64,000 nt of DNA from Bryobacter aggregatus MPL3 (GCF_000702445.1 NZ_JNIF01000004.1:1364001-1428000); one strand, 5' to 3'. Shown: positions 40,580 to 50,027, numbered from the stretch's first letter. Program-made: numbers and translations. The notes: a model not told the origin generated them from the letters alone.

Positions 40580-41807
40580 TGTAAACGAAGAAACGCTTGT
40601 GGAGCAGGGGGCGATTCCTCCGACCGAGTTTCATGACAAAATCGAGCGCATAAGAGAGATCGCCCAGTATGACATTGATTCACCACAGGATCTCACCGCC
40701 CGACTGGAAAAGGCCACGCAAGGACTCCTGATTTCGCCTGAAACATTGAGATCTGCAGCAGCTGCTCTGCGTGTCGGTCACGTCGTCCTACAGGGCCCTC
40801 CGGGCACCGGAAAATCGAGCCTGGCACGCGCCCTTTGCGAAGCCTTCCACGTATCAACTTTCCCGGTAACGGCGCATGAGGACTGGACGGTGTTCGACGT
40901 TATTGGCAGGCTTGAGCTTCGGCTCCACGCGGACCGAAAGGAGGAGATAGTGCCCGTCAACGGCTACTTCACCGAGTCCGTCGTTCGCTGCGCGAACGCT
41001 ATTGTTCGGCATTTCGACGACCCGGCCGAGCCGCAGGCGGAATGGCTTCTTATTGATGAACTTAACCGCGCTCACATGGACCGAGCGTTCGGGGAGTTGT
41101 TCACAGTGCTTGGCACTGATGCCGCTCTGCCAATCACGCTGCCGCACCAGCGAGATGGCAATAGGAATCTCGTCATTCCCCGTCGTTTCCGTATCATCGC
41201 AACGCTCAATTCGTTCGACCGCCAGTTCGTGAATAATCTCAGCCAGGCTATCCGTCGCCGGTTTACGTTCATCACAGTTGACATACCGGACAAGCGCCCA
41301 ATGGGCGCAACATGGTCAAACACCGCGAACCCTGCACCGCTTGCCGTCCAAGAATACCGGACCGTAGTGGAGAGAGTCGCATCAAGAGTCGCCAAGCGCC
41401 TGACTTCGCTTGACACTTCAAGAACACAGCAGGAGACTTCAGACATTTTGGTCAAACTGAAAGGACCGCTTGCCGCCTTAGTAGGTCAACTGTTCGATCT
41501 CATCGAACGCGTGCGCTATAGCGGACCGGACCAACGCGTTCCTCATCTACCCATTGGGACAGCACAGATCATTGACACCTTGGAACTGTTACTTCTCCGG
41601 ATGTCGCAGGATAACGTAGCATTAGAAGGCGCGGGGGATATTCTAGATTGGGCCGTCTCGGTCAAAATCGTTCCACTCTTTGATACTGACGTGGTAGCAC
41701 CCGAAGTTTTGAAAGAGTTTGCCAGTACTCTTTCTGCGCCCTTTGACAAAGCGACACGGCGAGCACTGCTCGGAATCGTAGCGGCCGGGATGCACTTCGT
41801 TGAATGA
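40572..41807 (+). CDS. McrB-like AAA+ (GTPase-type) motor of the defence cassette
   Basis: This 411-residue protein starts at ATG 40572, which overlaps the previous stop by 8 bases. It carries Walker A GPPGTGKS (75-82), Walker B LLIDELNRA (159-167), a sensor segment RIIATLNSFDRQF (207-219) resembling the McrB MNTADRS signature, and AIRRRF arginine finger (226-231). It lacks the N-terminal methyl-DNA-binding domain of Escherichia coli McrB, so recognition must lie elsewhere. It would translocate on DNA and activate the nuclease encoded next. Confidence 0.85.
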   Translation: MPNVNEETLVEQGAIPPTEFHDKIERIREIAQYDIDSPQDLTARLEKATQGLLISPETLRSAAAALRVGHVVLQGPPGTGKSSLARALCEAFHVSTFPVTAHEDWTVFDVIGRLELRLHADRKEEIVPVNGYFTESVVRCANAIVRHFDDPAEPQAEWLLIDELNRAHMDRAFGELFTVLGTDAALPITLPHQRDGNRNLVIPRRFRIIATLNSFDRQFVNNLSQAIRRRFTFITVDIPDKRPMGATWSNTANPAPLAVQEYRTVVERVASRVAKRLTSLDTSRTQQETSDILVKLKGPLAALVGQLFDLIERVRYSGPDQRVPHLPIGTAQIIDTLELLLLRMSQDNVALEGAGDILDWAVSVKIVPLFDTDVVAPEVLKEFASTLSAPFDKATRRALLGIVAAGMHFVE

Positions 41808-43110
41808 GTCGGATTCTATTCGGAGGTTCGTCCGAGAGGCACTGCCTCTCCTGTCGTCGTATCTCTATTCCGAACAGGTGTCGCTTGAGCCTACCAACAT
41901 TGAAGTAGGTGATGAATATGGCGATGAGTATCATGCGTTTGCGGATCTTATCCGGTTGCGCCACGTTCTCGCTTGCAGCCTGAAGTTCAAGCCAATCCTT
42001 GAAGCGATCAAACGCGGCTACTCACAGGCGTCGGAAATGGTCCGGTCCGAGTCGAAAGGTGCCATATCTGGACGGCTGGATATTCCTTTATACCTGAGTC
42101 GGCGTGGCACTAACCTCTCTTGGCCACGCACATTCCCGGTGCTTATTGCACAAGCAACCGCGAGCACGCCAGAAAATCAGCTGGTCGTCGATACGCTTCG
42201 CCAAATGGTGCGACGCCTCAACACCTCAAATTTTTTCGATGTAAGCGCCGAACGCACCTACTGCCTCAATCTGTTGCGCTGGGGACGGGAGCAGCTTCAC
42301 TCTGAACCCTGGGACAGTGTAGTTCCTACTCGAAGCGCTGTCCGGCTCCGACGCGAAGCCGAGCACCGCCTACGCAAGCGACAAACAGGGAACCAGCCCG
42401 CTTATGGACAGTTTCTTGAATGGTACAGGCAATGGTCCCTCGACAGTGCTCTCAGCAGTCCTGAGGAGTCGGAGCAACTCGTTGATTTACTTCTTGCGTT
42501 TCCTCCCGGTGACTTCTTTGGGGACCGGGTCTTCGAGATCTGGTGCCTCCATCAGGCGATCGAGTCCTTCCGTCGATGCGGAGCACAGTTGGTGGACGGC
42601 CCTCGGCTGTTGTTGAAGCGTGCCAATCACCCAATATGCACGCTAAATTTTGAAGGCTATCAATTTGAGATTTGGTTCCAAAGGGCGTTTCCGTCGACGG
42701 TCGCGAGATGGAAGTACATTGACTCGCGTCGAGCGTTGGGTGGGATTCCCGACATCACGGTACTCGGCTGTGACGGCCGGCAACTTCTGATCGATGCCAA
42801 GCGGCGGGAAGTCCGGACGCAGACCCGATCCGAGGAGACATACAAAATGTTGGGCTATTTGGAGAACTTCCGGAGTCTCTTCGAGAATAAACCGTTCTGG
42901 GGAGCCCTGTGTTTCCTTTCAGATTCGGAGCTTTTCAGGGAAGTCTCTGCCGAAGGCAACCATCGAATTATGCTGTTGGGTGCCCACACGAACGACTCGA
43001 GAATCTGTGCGTTCGGAGGACGGATGGATACGCTGGTCTCGGAATGGCTTTCAGAACGGCAGAGCGAAGCCTCCTTAGATTCGAAGGGGTTGCCGCCCCA
43101 TGTAATGTGA
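41800..43110 (+). CDS. McrC-like PD-(D/E)xK nuclease
   Basis: This 436-residue protein starts at TTG 41800, overlapping the McrB-like gene end. A GRLDIPLYLSRRG segment (91-103) and ATASTPENQLVVDTLRQMV (119-137) match the McrC / DUF2357 helical region. The nuclease core has GDRVFEIWCLH (241-251) and PDIT at 317-320 with IDAK at 331-334, so Asp318, Asp332 and Lys334 are the likely metal ligands (the acidic residue before x-K is Asp, not Glu). It is the endonuclease subunit of the McrBC-type pair. Confidence 0.85.
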   Translation: MNESDSIRRFVREALPLLSSYLYSEQVSLEPTNIEVGDEYGDEYHAFADLIRLRHVLACSLKFKPILEAIKRGYSQASEMVRSESKGAISGRLDIPLYLSRRGTNLSWPRTFPVLIAQATASTPENQLVVDTLRQMVRRLNTSNFFDVSAERTYCLNLLRWGREQLHSEPWDSVVPTRSAVRLRREAEHRLRKRQTGNQPAYGQFLEWYRQWSLDSALSSPEESEQLVDLLLAFPPGDFFGDRVFEIWCLHQAIESFRRCGAQLVDGPRLLLKRANHPICTLNFEGYQFEIWFQRAFPSTVARWKYIDSRRALGGIPDITVLGCDGRQLLIDAKRREVRTQTRSEETYKMLGYLENFRSLFENKPFWGALCFLSDSELFREVSAEGNHRIMLLGAHTNDSRICAFGGRMDTLVSEWLSERQSEASLDSKGLPPHVM

Positions 43111-43185
43111 TAACTATGCCCATCATCAAGCCGGCTTTCGCTGCCGAGGCACAAGGAGCTTCGTAGATGATGAGCGAAAAATAGT

Positions 43186-43325
43186 CAGGTGTATCTCCGC
43201 TTGTAAAGGGCACCTGAATCTCCCAAGGCCGGACGTTATGTGGTTTTCGGGTCAACTGACTTGGCCAGATTGCCGATGGCGCGAGTGTCCGAGGGATCAT
43301 TTCGTAATGGGTCAATTCCACCCAT
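43186..43325. repeat. Inverted repeats between the convergent defence and secretion operons
   Basis: CAGGTG (43186-43191) pairs with CACCTG (43211-43216). ATGGGT (43307-43312) pairs with ACCCAT (43320-43325) across a 7-base loop. GGGTCAA occurs at 43249-43255 and again at 43309-43315. They may be terminators or the end of an old insertion sequence; no T-tract or transposase is seen, so I leave it open. Confidence 0.35.
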
Positions 43326-43340
43326 CTTATGGACGTTTTG

Positions 43341-44105
43341 TCACCGCGCTAGCAAACTGCTCTGCTGGTCAAGGGAAATGTCTCGATCCCCCACCATCTG
43401 CTGCTCCCAGAACTCTCCCACCAACAGCCCGGAGGGGTGTTGCTGTGATCGCCCAGAATAGACTAGTCGGATCTGATACCGGCAGACCATCTTCTCGGTC
43501 TGCTCGATCCGCTGTGATGTCACCCGATGGATTTCTTTGGCTGCGAATACCTGGTAGGCCCAGGGCATTCCGCCAACGGGTTCAATAGATCGAATCTTGA
43601 TGCTGGAAGTGATCGCTTCCGCCTTGATCTTGCCAAGCGTGTCGTCTTCCCGGAACTTGTTCATCGTGAACGTGCGGAGGTTGACCGTCATCAGGTTCAA
43701 CGCGTCCGCATACTGGCGTTCCACGTTGGCCGGCGTGTAGGTCAGGTAAGCGCTGAGGAATTTCCTCACGATGGCGCGGCCCTCCACATCGGTTGGGGCC
43801 GTTGCTCGGTCTGCGAGAGTTTGTCCTTGGGCCTGAACGGGCTGAACTAGTGCGCGAGGAACGTTCAGCGAGCTGCCGCCGACGACTGTTGCCTCCCCGG
43901 CGCCATCCACGCGAATCACCACGGGCGGTTGCAGCCTGACGTAGGCAAACAGACCCAATGCCAAGACCGCCAGCATTCCGCACGTCAGGCCGAGCGCGGC
44001 CATGCGGTTGGCGTACGCCTTTAGTGCGCCGTCCATTTCGTAGTACTTGGAGATCTGCTGCTTTTCCGGCAGCGCTGCTCGATCCCTCCGCTGAAATCCA
44101 AACAT
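43341..44105 (-). CDS. virB8: VirB8/TrbF-like type IV secretion protein
   Basis: This 254-residue protein starts at ATG 44105, chosen because AAGGAGG lies 8 bases upstream (an earlier start at 44123 is possible). It has a short cytoplasmic N-terminus, one membrane span (about 38-58, GLTCGMLAVLALGLFAYVRL) and a periplasmic domain with AIVRKFLSAYLTYTPANVERQYADALNLMT, typical of TrbF/VirB8. It should link inner-membrane and core subunits of the channel. It is the last gene of the leftward secretion operon. Confidence 0.8.
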   Translation of the reverse strand: MFGFQRRDRAALPEKQQISKYYEMDGALKAYANRMAALGLTCGMLAVLALGLFAYVRLQPPVVIRVDGAGEATVVGGSSLNVPRALVQPVQAQGQTLADRATAPTDVEGRAIVRKFLSAYLTYTPANVERQYADALNLMTVNLRTFTMNKFREDDTLGKIKAEAITSSIKIRSIEPVGGMPWAYQVFAAKEIHRVTSQRIEQTEKMVCRYQIRLVYSGRSQQHPSGLLVGEFWEQQMVGDRDISLDQQSSLLAR

Positions 44106-44119
44106 CGTCATCGCCTCCT

Positions 44120-45316
44120 TCAAGACTGATCCGAATTCCGGCTTGCCGCAGCCGCTCTGGCCGCCAACCCTCGCCCCGCCTCAACCACACGTTGCCCGCC
44201 TTGGACCCCCAGTGCGGCCGCCGCGCCGGCCAACCATCCCACCGCATGCGGCATATTGACCGGGCGGTGCTGGCCCATTCCTCCAGACGATCGAGATGGA
44301 CCCGAAGGCGCTCCGGATCCTACCGTCCCTCCACTGCCTGTACTAGCTGATGCCGCAGCGGTCGGGCTTGGTGGCATCGGGGGTGCCCCGCTGGACACCG
44401 AACTGCTCGAGCCTCCGCCATCGCTTGCACTACCCGCAGAAGAAGTGCGACTGAAACCATCAGATGCACCAGATGCCGTCGCCACAGCCGCCTGCGCCAT
44501 CGCTGCCGCGGTGCCGAGAACCGTCAACATTGAGGACCCGAGGTCCCCTTCGACCACCCGCTTTGCCAGAAATGGGATCAAGAGAATGCAAACGGAAAAC
44601 AGAATGCTCGCGGCCGCCAGCAGAACCTCTGAGGCTGCACCCGAAAGGAGTCCACCGAGGTTACCCGCGCCAGTGATTGCCGCCATGCTGTGGATGTTCA
44701 AGGCAATCGCCAGCCGGCAGAACACCCCATAGATTAGGCCCCAGGCGCCGAAGATCATGAAGTTGATCGCATAACGACGAGCCAGCGAGCCGAGCCCCAT
44801 TGTTGGCAACAACGCTAGCACCAAGGGACCAGTCGTGTAGAGAATCGTCCCGTAGAGAGCGTAAAGGATGGAGAAGATCGCATACGCGACCGGATAGAGG
44901 ATCATCGCAACGAAAAGCAGGATTGCGCTCAGCAACCCCGCGATGCTCCCTGTGATCACGTTCAGGAATGTGCCCGAAGAGGCCGCAGCCACAAGTTCGT
45001 TCTTCCAATTGGTGAAAACGTCGTTTGGCCCCGCTCCGGCCATCGTATGAGCGATTTGATTAAAGGACCCGAGGACCGCTCTTACAACTGAATCGTAGAC
45101 GGTGCCCCCGTTCAAGAACAACAATCCCAGCGCTAGGTACTTCGCTGCTGATACTCCAAGAGCACGGACATCTCCACCCCGCACCCATGCCTCGTACGCG
45201 GAGAACAGAAGCGAGACAAGCAGGATGCCGTAAGCGACCGTGAGGATCGAACTCATCAGCCCCGCGGAATTGATGCCGATCAGCGCCGTGTTGAACATTT
45301 GCTCGAACAGAAACAT
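44120..45316 (-). CDS. virB6: VirB6/TrbL-like polytopic membrane protein
   Basis: This 398-residue protein has about six membrane segments between residues 15 and 250 (for example AGLMSSILTVAYGILLVSLL, SIAGLLSAILLFVAMILY and SILFSVCILLIPFLA), then a long Gly/Ser/Pro-rich tail (about 290-375). This is the usual appearance of TrbL/VirB6, the polytopic inner-membrane channel component. It lies 12 bp downstream of a TrbJ-like gene. Family similarity is by architecture rather than by motif. Confidence 0.75.
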   Translation of the reverse strand: MFLFEQMFNTALIGINSAGLMSSILTVAYGILLVSLLFSAYEAWVRGGDVRALGVSAAKYLALGLLFLNGGTVYDSVVRAVLGSFNQIAHTMAGAGPNDVFTNWKNELVAAASSGTFLNVITGSIAGLLSAILLFVAMILYPVAYAIFSILYALYGTILYTTGPLVLALLPTMGLGSLARRYAINFMIFGAWGLIYGVFCRLAIALNIHSMAAITGAGNLGGLLSGAASEVLLAAASILFSVCILLIPFLAKRVVEGDLGSSMLTVLGTAAAMAQAAVATASGASDGFSRTSSAGSASDGGGSSSSVSSGAPPMPPSPTAAASASTGSGGTVGSGAPSGPSRSSGGMGQHRPVNMPHAVGWLAGAAAALGVQGGQRVVEAGRGLAARAAAASRNSDQS

Positions 45317-45328
45317 TGCACTCTCCCC

Positions 45329-46177
45329 CTATTTGTTGAGTTCTGTCAGTTTGGTGCGGGTTTCGCGTGTGAAGCGAGCCGACTCCTTCAGCCGGGCACT
45401 TTGCGCGGCAAGCTCGATCGTCCGAATGCGCATCAACTCGGCCAGTGCCTGCTGCGTATAGGCGTGAGAACGAACCAACCACGCCCCTGCCTGCGCACCG
45501 ATCATCTCGGCCGTTCCCGGAGCCGCCGACTGCAAAGCACTCATCATCTGTTCTGCCGCAGCCAATTCCTGGTCCGCGATGGCGTCGATGGCGATGGCTC
45601 GCTTCATCGCTGCCTGGGCCGCTGCGTCTGAGCTATCGATCAGGTCTCGTTGCGCGGGGTGGGCCTCCGTTGCTGCCGGAAGTGGTGTGTAGACCGAGCT
45701 GAAGCTGCCGCTGACGGACCCGATTTGGCCGGGATCGCGCGACAGAATCACGGTTTCCAACTGGCGAGGGTTCGGTAACGTTGCGCTCCGCGCGATGGTG
45801 TTCCAAATTCCGCGAATGGTGGCGTAGACGCCTTGTACCTGTCCGACCAGCCCGCGAGCCCGATCAATCGCCGCCTGTGGATAAATCACGTTTCGCTGGA
45901 AGTCGAAGATGGCATTCATGATCTGCTGAGCCGCGGTCATGATGCTGTTGATCTGCTGCAAGACAGGCCCGATCACGTTTTGCAGGGCAGTGTTTACGCT
46001 GCTCATGACGTTGTTCAGTGAGTTCATGCCGCTGGTAACGATGTTCACCAAGCTGAAGAGGAACCCGAACTGCGCGTTGGCGGGTTGGGGCACGAAGAAC
46101 GAAACGATCAGTAGCAGCGCAATCAATCGCACCCGATGCTGACGAAGGAACGACCAAAGTTGTGGCAAAGTCGGCAT
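45329..46177 (-). CDS. VirB5/TrbJ-like secreted protein, copy 2
   Basis: This 282-residue protein has a signal-type N-terminus (RVRLIALLLIVSFFVPQPANA) and is then helical and Gln/Asn-rich (LNNVMSSVNTALQNVIGPVL), ending TRETRTKLTELNK. It is clearly a paralog of the next gene upstream, which ends ARESRNKASELNK. Such helical secreted proteins match the TrbJ/VirB5 slot in order. VirB5 proteins form the pilus tip. Copy number of two is unusual. The start at ATG 46177 is plausible. Confidence 0.7.
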   Translation of the reverse strand: MPTLPQLWSFLRQHRVRLIALLLIVSFFVPQPANAQFGFLFSLVNIVTSGMNSLNNVMSSVNTALQNVIGPVLQQINSIMTAAQQIMNAIFDFQRNVIYPQAAIDRARGLVGQVQGVYATIRGIWNTIARSATLPNPRQLETVILSRDPGQIGSVSGSFSSVYTPLPAATEAHPAQRDLIDSSDAAAQAAMKRAIAIDAIADQELAAAEQMMSALQSAAPGTAEMIGAQAGAWLVRSHAYTQQALAELMRIRTIELAAQSARLKESARFTRETRTKLTELNK

Positions 46178-46186
46178 CGCATCCCC

Positions 46187-47011
46187 CTATTTGTTCAATT
46201 CCGAGGCTTTGTTGCGGGACTCGCGAGCGAAGGTCGCCCCGCGTTTCAAGGCCATGGTGTCGTGGGCCAGTCGTGCGGCCTCCTGGCGCAATTGCCCAGC
46301 CAGCATCTTCTGGATATGGGCTTGGCTCTGCACTGCGGCAATGTAGGCTGCGGCTGACGCCATGGCAGCAGTGCCTGGGGCCATCCGTGTCGCCTCATCT
46401 TCAATCGCCTCCGCAGCGCGCAATGTCTGCTCTGCCGAAGCGTCACCCAGCTTCAACGTCATGAGCTGCCCAATTGCCAGCGCGTCGTCTACGTCAATCA
46501 GATTCCGCTCTTGCGGATGCACTTCCGAGGGTGCCGGCAAAGTACCAAACGTACGCTGAAACTCGGACATCAATTGGGCATGGTCTCCGGTCTGCCGATT
46601 GCGCATCACGGACTCCAAACGGCTTGGGTTCGTCAGTTGTGCGCTGTTGACACCGATGGAATAGAGGTTGTTCAGGAGCCCTCGAAACGTTGCGATAAGG
46701 TTCGCGGCCAAACCTCGGGCGCGACTGATCTCCGGCAATGGCCAAACGATCTGCTCCCAGAGGTTCCGTAGCTGATTCAAGAAGCCTTGGAGCGCCTGTG
46801 CGGAAGCCTGAACTCCTTCAAGCAACGGCCGCATCGTGTTGTTGACGAAGTTCAGAATTCCATTGGCCGCCTGGCTGACAAGATTGAATGCGCCAGTGAT
46901 TCCCCCAAGGCTCAACTGCGCGTGCGCCGGTTGCGGTACAGCCACCGCGAGCGCCAATAGGAGGGCGAGCGAAAGCGCAGTGAGCTTCATCAGATGTTGC
47001 CAATCAAGCAT
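46187..47011 (-). CDS. VirB5/TrbJ-like secreted protein, copy 1
   Basis: This 274-residue protein starts at ATG 47011 with GGAGG upstream; its first codons overlap the VirB4 stop. It has a signal peptide (LSLALLLALAVAVPQPAHA), then helical repeats such as LVSQAANGILNFVNNTMRPLLE and LRNLWEQIVWPLPEISRARG. Similar segments occur in copy 2. It fits VirB5/TrbJ position between VirB4 and VirB6. Family call is by architecture and gene order. Confidence 0.7.
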   Translation of the reverse strand: MLDWQHLMKLTALSLALLLALAVAVPQPAHAQLSLGGITGAFNLVSQAANGILNFVNNTMRPLLEGVQASAQALQGFLNQLRNLWEQIVWPLPEISRARGLAANLIATFRGLLNNLYSIGVNSAQLTNPSRLESVMRNRQTGDHAQLMSEFQRTFGTLPAPSEVHPQERNLIDVDDALAIGQLMTLKLGDASAEQTLRAAEAIEDEATRMAPGTAAMASAAAYIAAVQSQAHIQKMLAGQLRQEAARLAHDTMALKRGATFARESRNKASELNK

Positions 47012-49691
47012 TGTGGCCTCCACTTGCCGCTGCCGCTTCTACGCGTGGCTTCACGGAGGCAGCCTGTTGGACGCTCCCCGATAATTCCTCCGGAAGCGCG
47101 TCAATGTCGGCCAGCCCATTCGGGAATCGTTCTCCCAACTCGCGATAGACCTCTATTAAGCTCCGCTTCCGGTTGCGGTCTAATCCCAAGAAATACGAGC
47201 GATACGCGCGTTCCCTCGGGTAGGTGGTCGCAATCCAGTAGTCGATTGGCGTCGGAACCAGGCGAATCGTCTGGGTGGTTTCCGATTTCTCGCCGAGCAC
47301 CAACAGCACCTCAGCGCTGCGACCCTTGCGCGGTGCGGCGAAACGCTTGATTTCGCTCAGCGCCACCTCATTCAGGGCTAGATGATCTACCAGCGGATTG
47401 ACATCGCCCGGTTGCTGCCCGATCACCTTCACGGACGTGTTTCGTAGAATACCGGCGCCGTGTTCCTTGGGGCGCTGCTTGGTTCCCACGAAGTCTTCGA
47501 GTGTCTGCGAGATTCCCCACACGCTGGCTCCTCGCTTACGGGCTGTCCGGAAGAGCTGAACAACGCAGTCCGCCAGCACCGGCGATTCCAACAGGGACCA
47601 ACACTCGTCGAGGACCGTAATCGATGGCTGGCCAGACCTTCCACTGGCGCGTTCCGACATCGCTTGGGCGATAAGCATACTCATTGCGGTTTCAAGGCGC
47701 GGATCGGAACTGAGGCCTTCGATGTTGAAGAAAAGCCAGTTGGCGTCTGTGCGGATTGTCGTGTGGCGATCAAACAACTTGGAATAGACGCCTTTGTCGC
47801 CAGTCCATTGCCGCAAGGCTACGGAGGCCAGCAGGGCGAGTTCGCGGATGTGGTCGATCCGTTCTTCATCCGTCCAAGTCGAGAGCTCATTGCGGAGGTC
47901 AAGATAAGTCGGTGTCTTGTTGTCGACTCGCACCGCCGCACGTTTATAGACCCTCGCGATCGCTTCCGAGAGGATGTTGTCCAGGATGGAGGTGTCGGTC
48001 TGTCCCAAGTCGCCGATCATGTGCCGGGTCAGGTTCTTCAGGAAGGCGATCTTGTCCTTGGTGGGCTGGGTCTGACCGGCTGGCAAGTCCCAGGGATTGA
48101 GTGTCTCGGTGCCCTCCAGATCAACTTCGATCACCCGGCCGCCCATCACCTCCACCAGCGGACGATATGAATCGCCCCGCTCAACTATCGAGATCAGCGG
48201 ATTGGCCCGGGCCATCATGAGCAGGAACATCTGCGCCATAAATGTCTTGCCGCCCCCCGACTTCGCCATGAAGAGCATGTTGGCGTCGCCCACGGATGGG
48301 TCGTAGGGAGAAAACGGGATCAATTGCCGGTAGGGTGTTTCGAGCAACATCAGCGGCGATTGCGGCGTCCCTTGCCAGGGCATCTCCACTGGCAGCAGGT
48401 CGGCTGCGTGAAGGGTCAGGCAGCTCAGGTCTCGTTTGTTCTCCTGCGCCATTCCCGGAAGCGTTCCGATGAGCAATCGCCGCTGCGTCAACGATTCCGG
48501 GATGGCACGCGCCCCGTTCATTCGCGTCACGGCATGAATCACCCGCTGCCTTCGGTCGTTAAGCGTGCGCTGCGCCTCATCCATGTCGGCGCGGCTCACA
48601 ATCGGCTTCGAGGTCCGAATCGCGATCACCAGCGAGTAGTTGCAGACCTTCAGCGACGACGAGATAACGGCTTGCAGTACTTCCTGAAGTTGGTTCTGTG
48701 CAACCTGCGCTTCGACGTTCACCTTGAAGCCGCCATTCGAGTCGCGCTGAGCCGCCTGCATACGCCGCAGTCGCCCTTTGAAGTGCTCCAGGATCTTCGC
48801 CTGGTCGGGGATCGTGACCTCAGCGTTCACGATGATGGGAAAGTCCAGCACCATCAGTTCCCGCAGAATGCCGGGAAAGGTTCCATCCGGGAGATCCTTC
48901 AGGCTGACGAGCGTGTAGAGTAAGCCACCCACCTGGATGTAGTTCTCCTGTTCGTCCTCAATGCTGGTGTTTGCTACTTGGCTTCGCGCACTTCGATATT
49001 GCAGCGCGTAGTCAGCCCGGCGCATGGGGCTGCGGTCTTCGACCGCTGGGTTCAGGGCTCGCTTTGCATCAAGGAACATTTCGTCATCGGACATGCGCCG
49101 AACACCCATTCCCGTCGCGACCAGAGTTTGCTCCACGCCGGCCAGGAGGCTGCCGAATTCAGACAGAAGATCCACGTGCTCTCGCCTTGCACGTTCCACA
49201 CACTTCTCAACGGACAGGCTGAATAGGCTGCGCTTCTTCCCTTGGAGTTGCTCGGCGAGTTCGTGGTGGATGCGCGGATTCCAAACGAAGTACGCGTGCA
49301 GGAGGTGCCGCAAGTAGTGCCCGCGACTCTCGCCCGAGTCCCATCTCCCCATCCGCTCGCGATCGATCGCTTGCAGCACGGCGTTCTCATTCCGATTCAG
49401 CCGCGGATAGGCGGTCCGCGCGTCGCCAATGCCCTCACAGATTTCGAACCGCATCTGCAGTCGCATCGACCGCTCTGGCAATGACCGGATCAGTGCCTCC
49501 AACGCGTGCTTGGACCGGTTGCGCATGGAGTCGTCATGGTAGAAGCCATTGATGCCAGTCAGCTCGTAGCCGGCCACCAGACTCCCATCCACTTGCACCA
49601 TCACGCCGTCCAGATATTCGCGCACCGGCAGCAGTTCACACAGAGCCGGGCGGCGCAGCGATTCTTCATGCTTTGCAGCAGTAACTGGCAT
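47004..49691 (-). CDS. virB4: VirB4/TrbE-like ATPase
   Basis: This 895-residue protein has an N-terminal CagE/VirB4 domain (roughly 20-440) and a C-terminal ATPase with Walker A AKSGGGKT (476-483) and Walker B ITVLDE (691-696) in ITVLDECWSLLE. The MLFMAKSGGGKTFMAQ motif and the NGFYHDDSM and QRRLLIGTLPG blocks agree with VirB4. It powers assembly and substrate transfer at the inner membrane. It follows the VirB3-like gene by 9 bp and overlaps the VirB5-like gene. It is the most certain secretion gene here. Confidence 0.95.
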   Translation of the reverse strand: MPVTAAKHEESLRRPALCELLPVREYLDGVMVQVDGSLVAGYELTGINGFYHDDSMRNRSKHALEALIRSLPERSMRLQMRFEICEGIGDARTAYPRLNRNENAVLQAIDRERMGRWDSGESRGHYLRHLLHAYFVWNPRIHHELAEQLQGKKRSLFSLSVEKCVERARREHVDLLSEFGSLLAGVEQTLVATGMGVRRMSDDEMFLDAKRALNPAVEDRSPMRRADYALQYRSARSQVANTSIEDEQENYIQVGGLLYTLVSLKDLPDGTFPGILRELMVLDFPIIVNAEVTIPDQAKILEHFKGRLRRMQAAQRDSNGGFKVNVEAQVAQNQLQEVLQAVISSSLKVCNYSLVIAIRTSKPIVSRADMDEAQRTLNDRRQRVIHAVTRMNGARAIPESLTQRRLLIGTLPGMAQENKRDLSCLTLHAADLLPVEMPWQGTPQSPLMLLETPYRQLIPFSPYDPSVGDANMLFMAKSGGGKTFMAQMFLLMMARANPLISIVERGDSYRPLVEVMGGRVIEVDLEGTETLNPWDLPAGQTQPTKDKIAFLKNLTRHMIGDLGQTDTSILDNILSEAIARVYKRAAVRVDNKTPTYLDLRNELSTWTDEERIDHIRELALLASVALRQWTGDKGVYSKLFDRHTTIRTDANWLFFNIEGLSSDPRLETAMSMLIAQAMSERASGRSGQPSITVLDECWSLLESPVLADCVVQLFRTARKRGASVWGISQTLEDFVGTKQRPKEHGAGILRNTSVKVIGQQPGDVNPLVDHLALNEVALSEIKRFAAPRKGRSAEVLLVLGEKSETTQTIRLVPTPIDYWIATTYPRERAYRSYFLGLDRNRKRSLIEVYRELGERFPNGLADIDALPEELSGSVQQAASVKPRVEAAAASGGHNA

Positions 49692-49700
49692 CTCAACCTC

Positions 49701-50027
49701 CTAACGCAAGAATTCGGAAGTGAACTCCCGATCGGGCTCAAGCCCGCAGTAGATGTGTGGCTTTGCGTGCCACACCAGCAAATCTCGCAAGTACCCGCGC
49801 GGCTTCCCGTACTTGAAGAGCATCAGCACCGGGACGGCAATCAGGGGGACGACATACTGGAGCACGATCCCTAACGGAATGCCGTTCAATTCCCGATTCA
49901 GGAAGCGACCAACAATGTTCATCACCGCCGCCAACCCGATCACGAAGAACAGGTCCTCGAATTCGAGGTAGAAAAATGTCACGCGCTGGTGCAGGTTGCG
50001 GTAAACCGGCGTCACTTCGATTGCCAT
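49701..50027 (-). CDS. VirB3/TrbD-like membrane protein
   Basis: This protein is about 108 residues from ATG 50027, with AAGG upstream (longer frames lack support). It begins MAIEVTPVYRNLHQRVTFF and has two membrane segments, FVIGLAAVMNIVGRFL and YVVPLIAVPVLMLFKYG, with a GYLRDLLVWHAKPH loop. Size, topology and position before VirB4 match VirB3/TrbD. The start codon of VirB4 follows after 9 bp. Confidence 0.75.
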   Translation of the reverse strand: MAIEVTPVYRNLHQRVTFFYLEFEDLFFVIGLAAVMNIVGRFLNRELNGIPLGIVLQYVVPLIAVPVLMLFKYGKPRGYLRDLLVWHAKPHIYCGLEPDREFTSEFLR

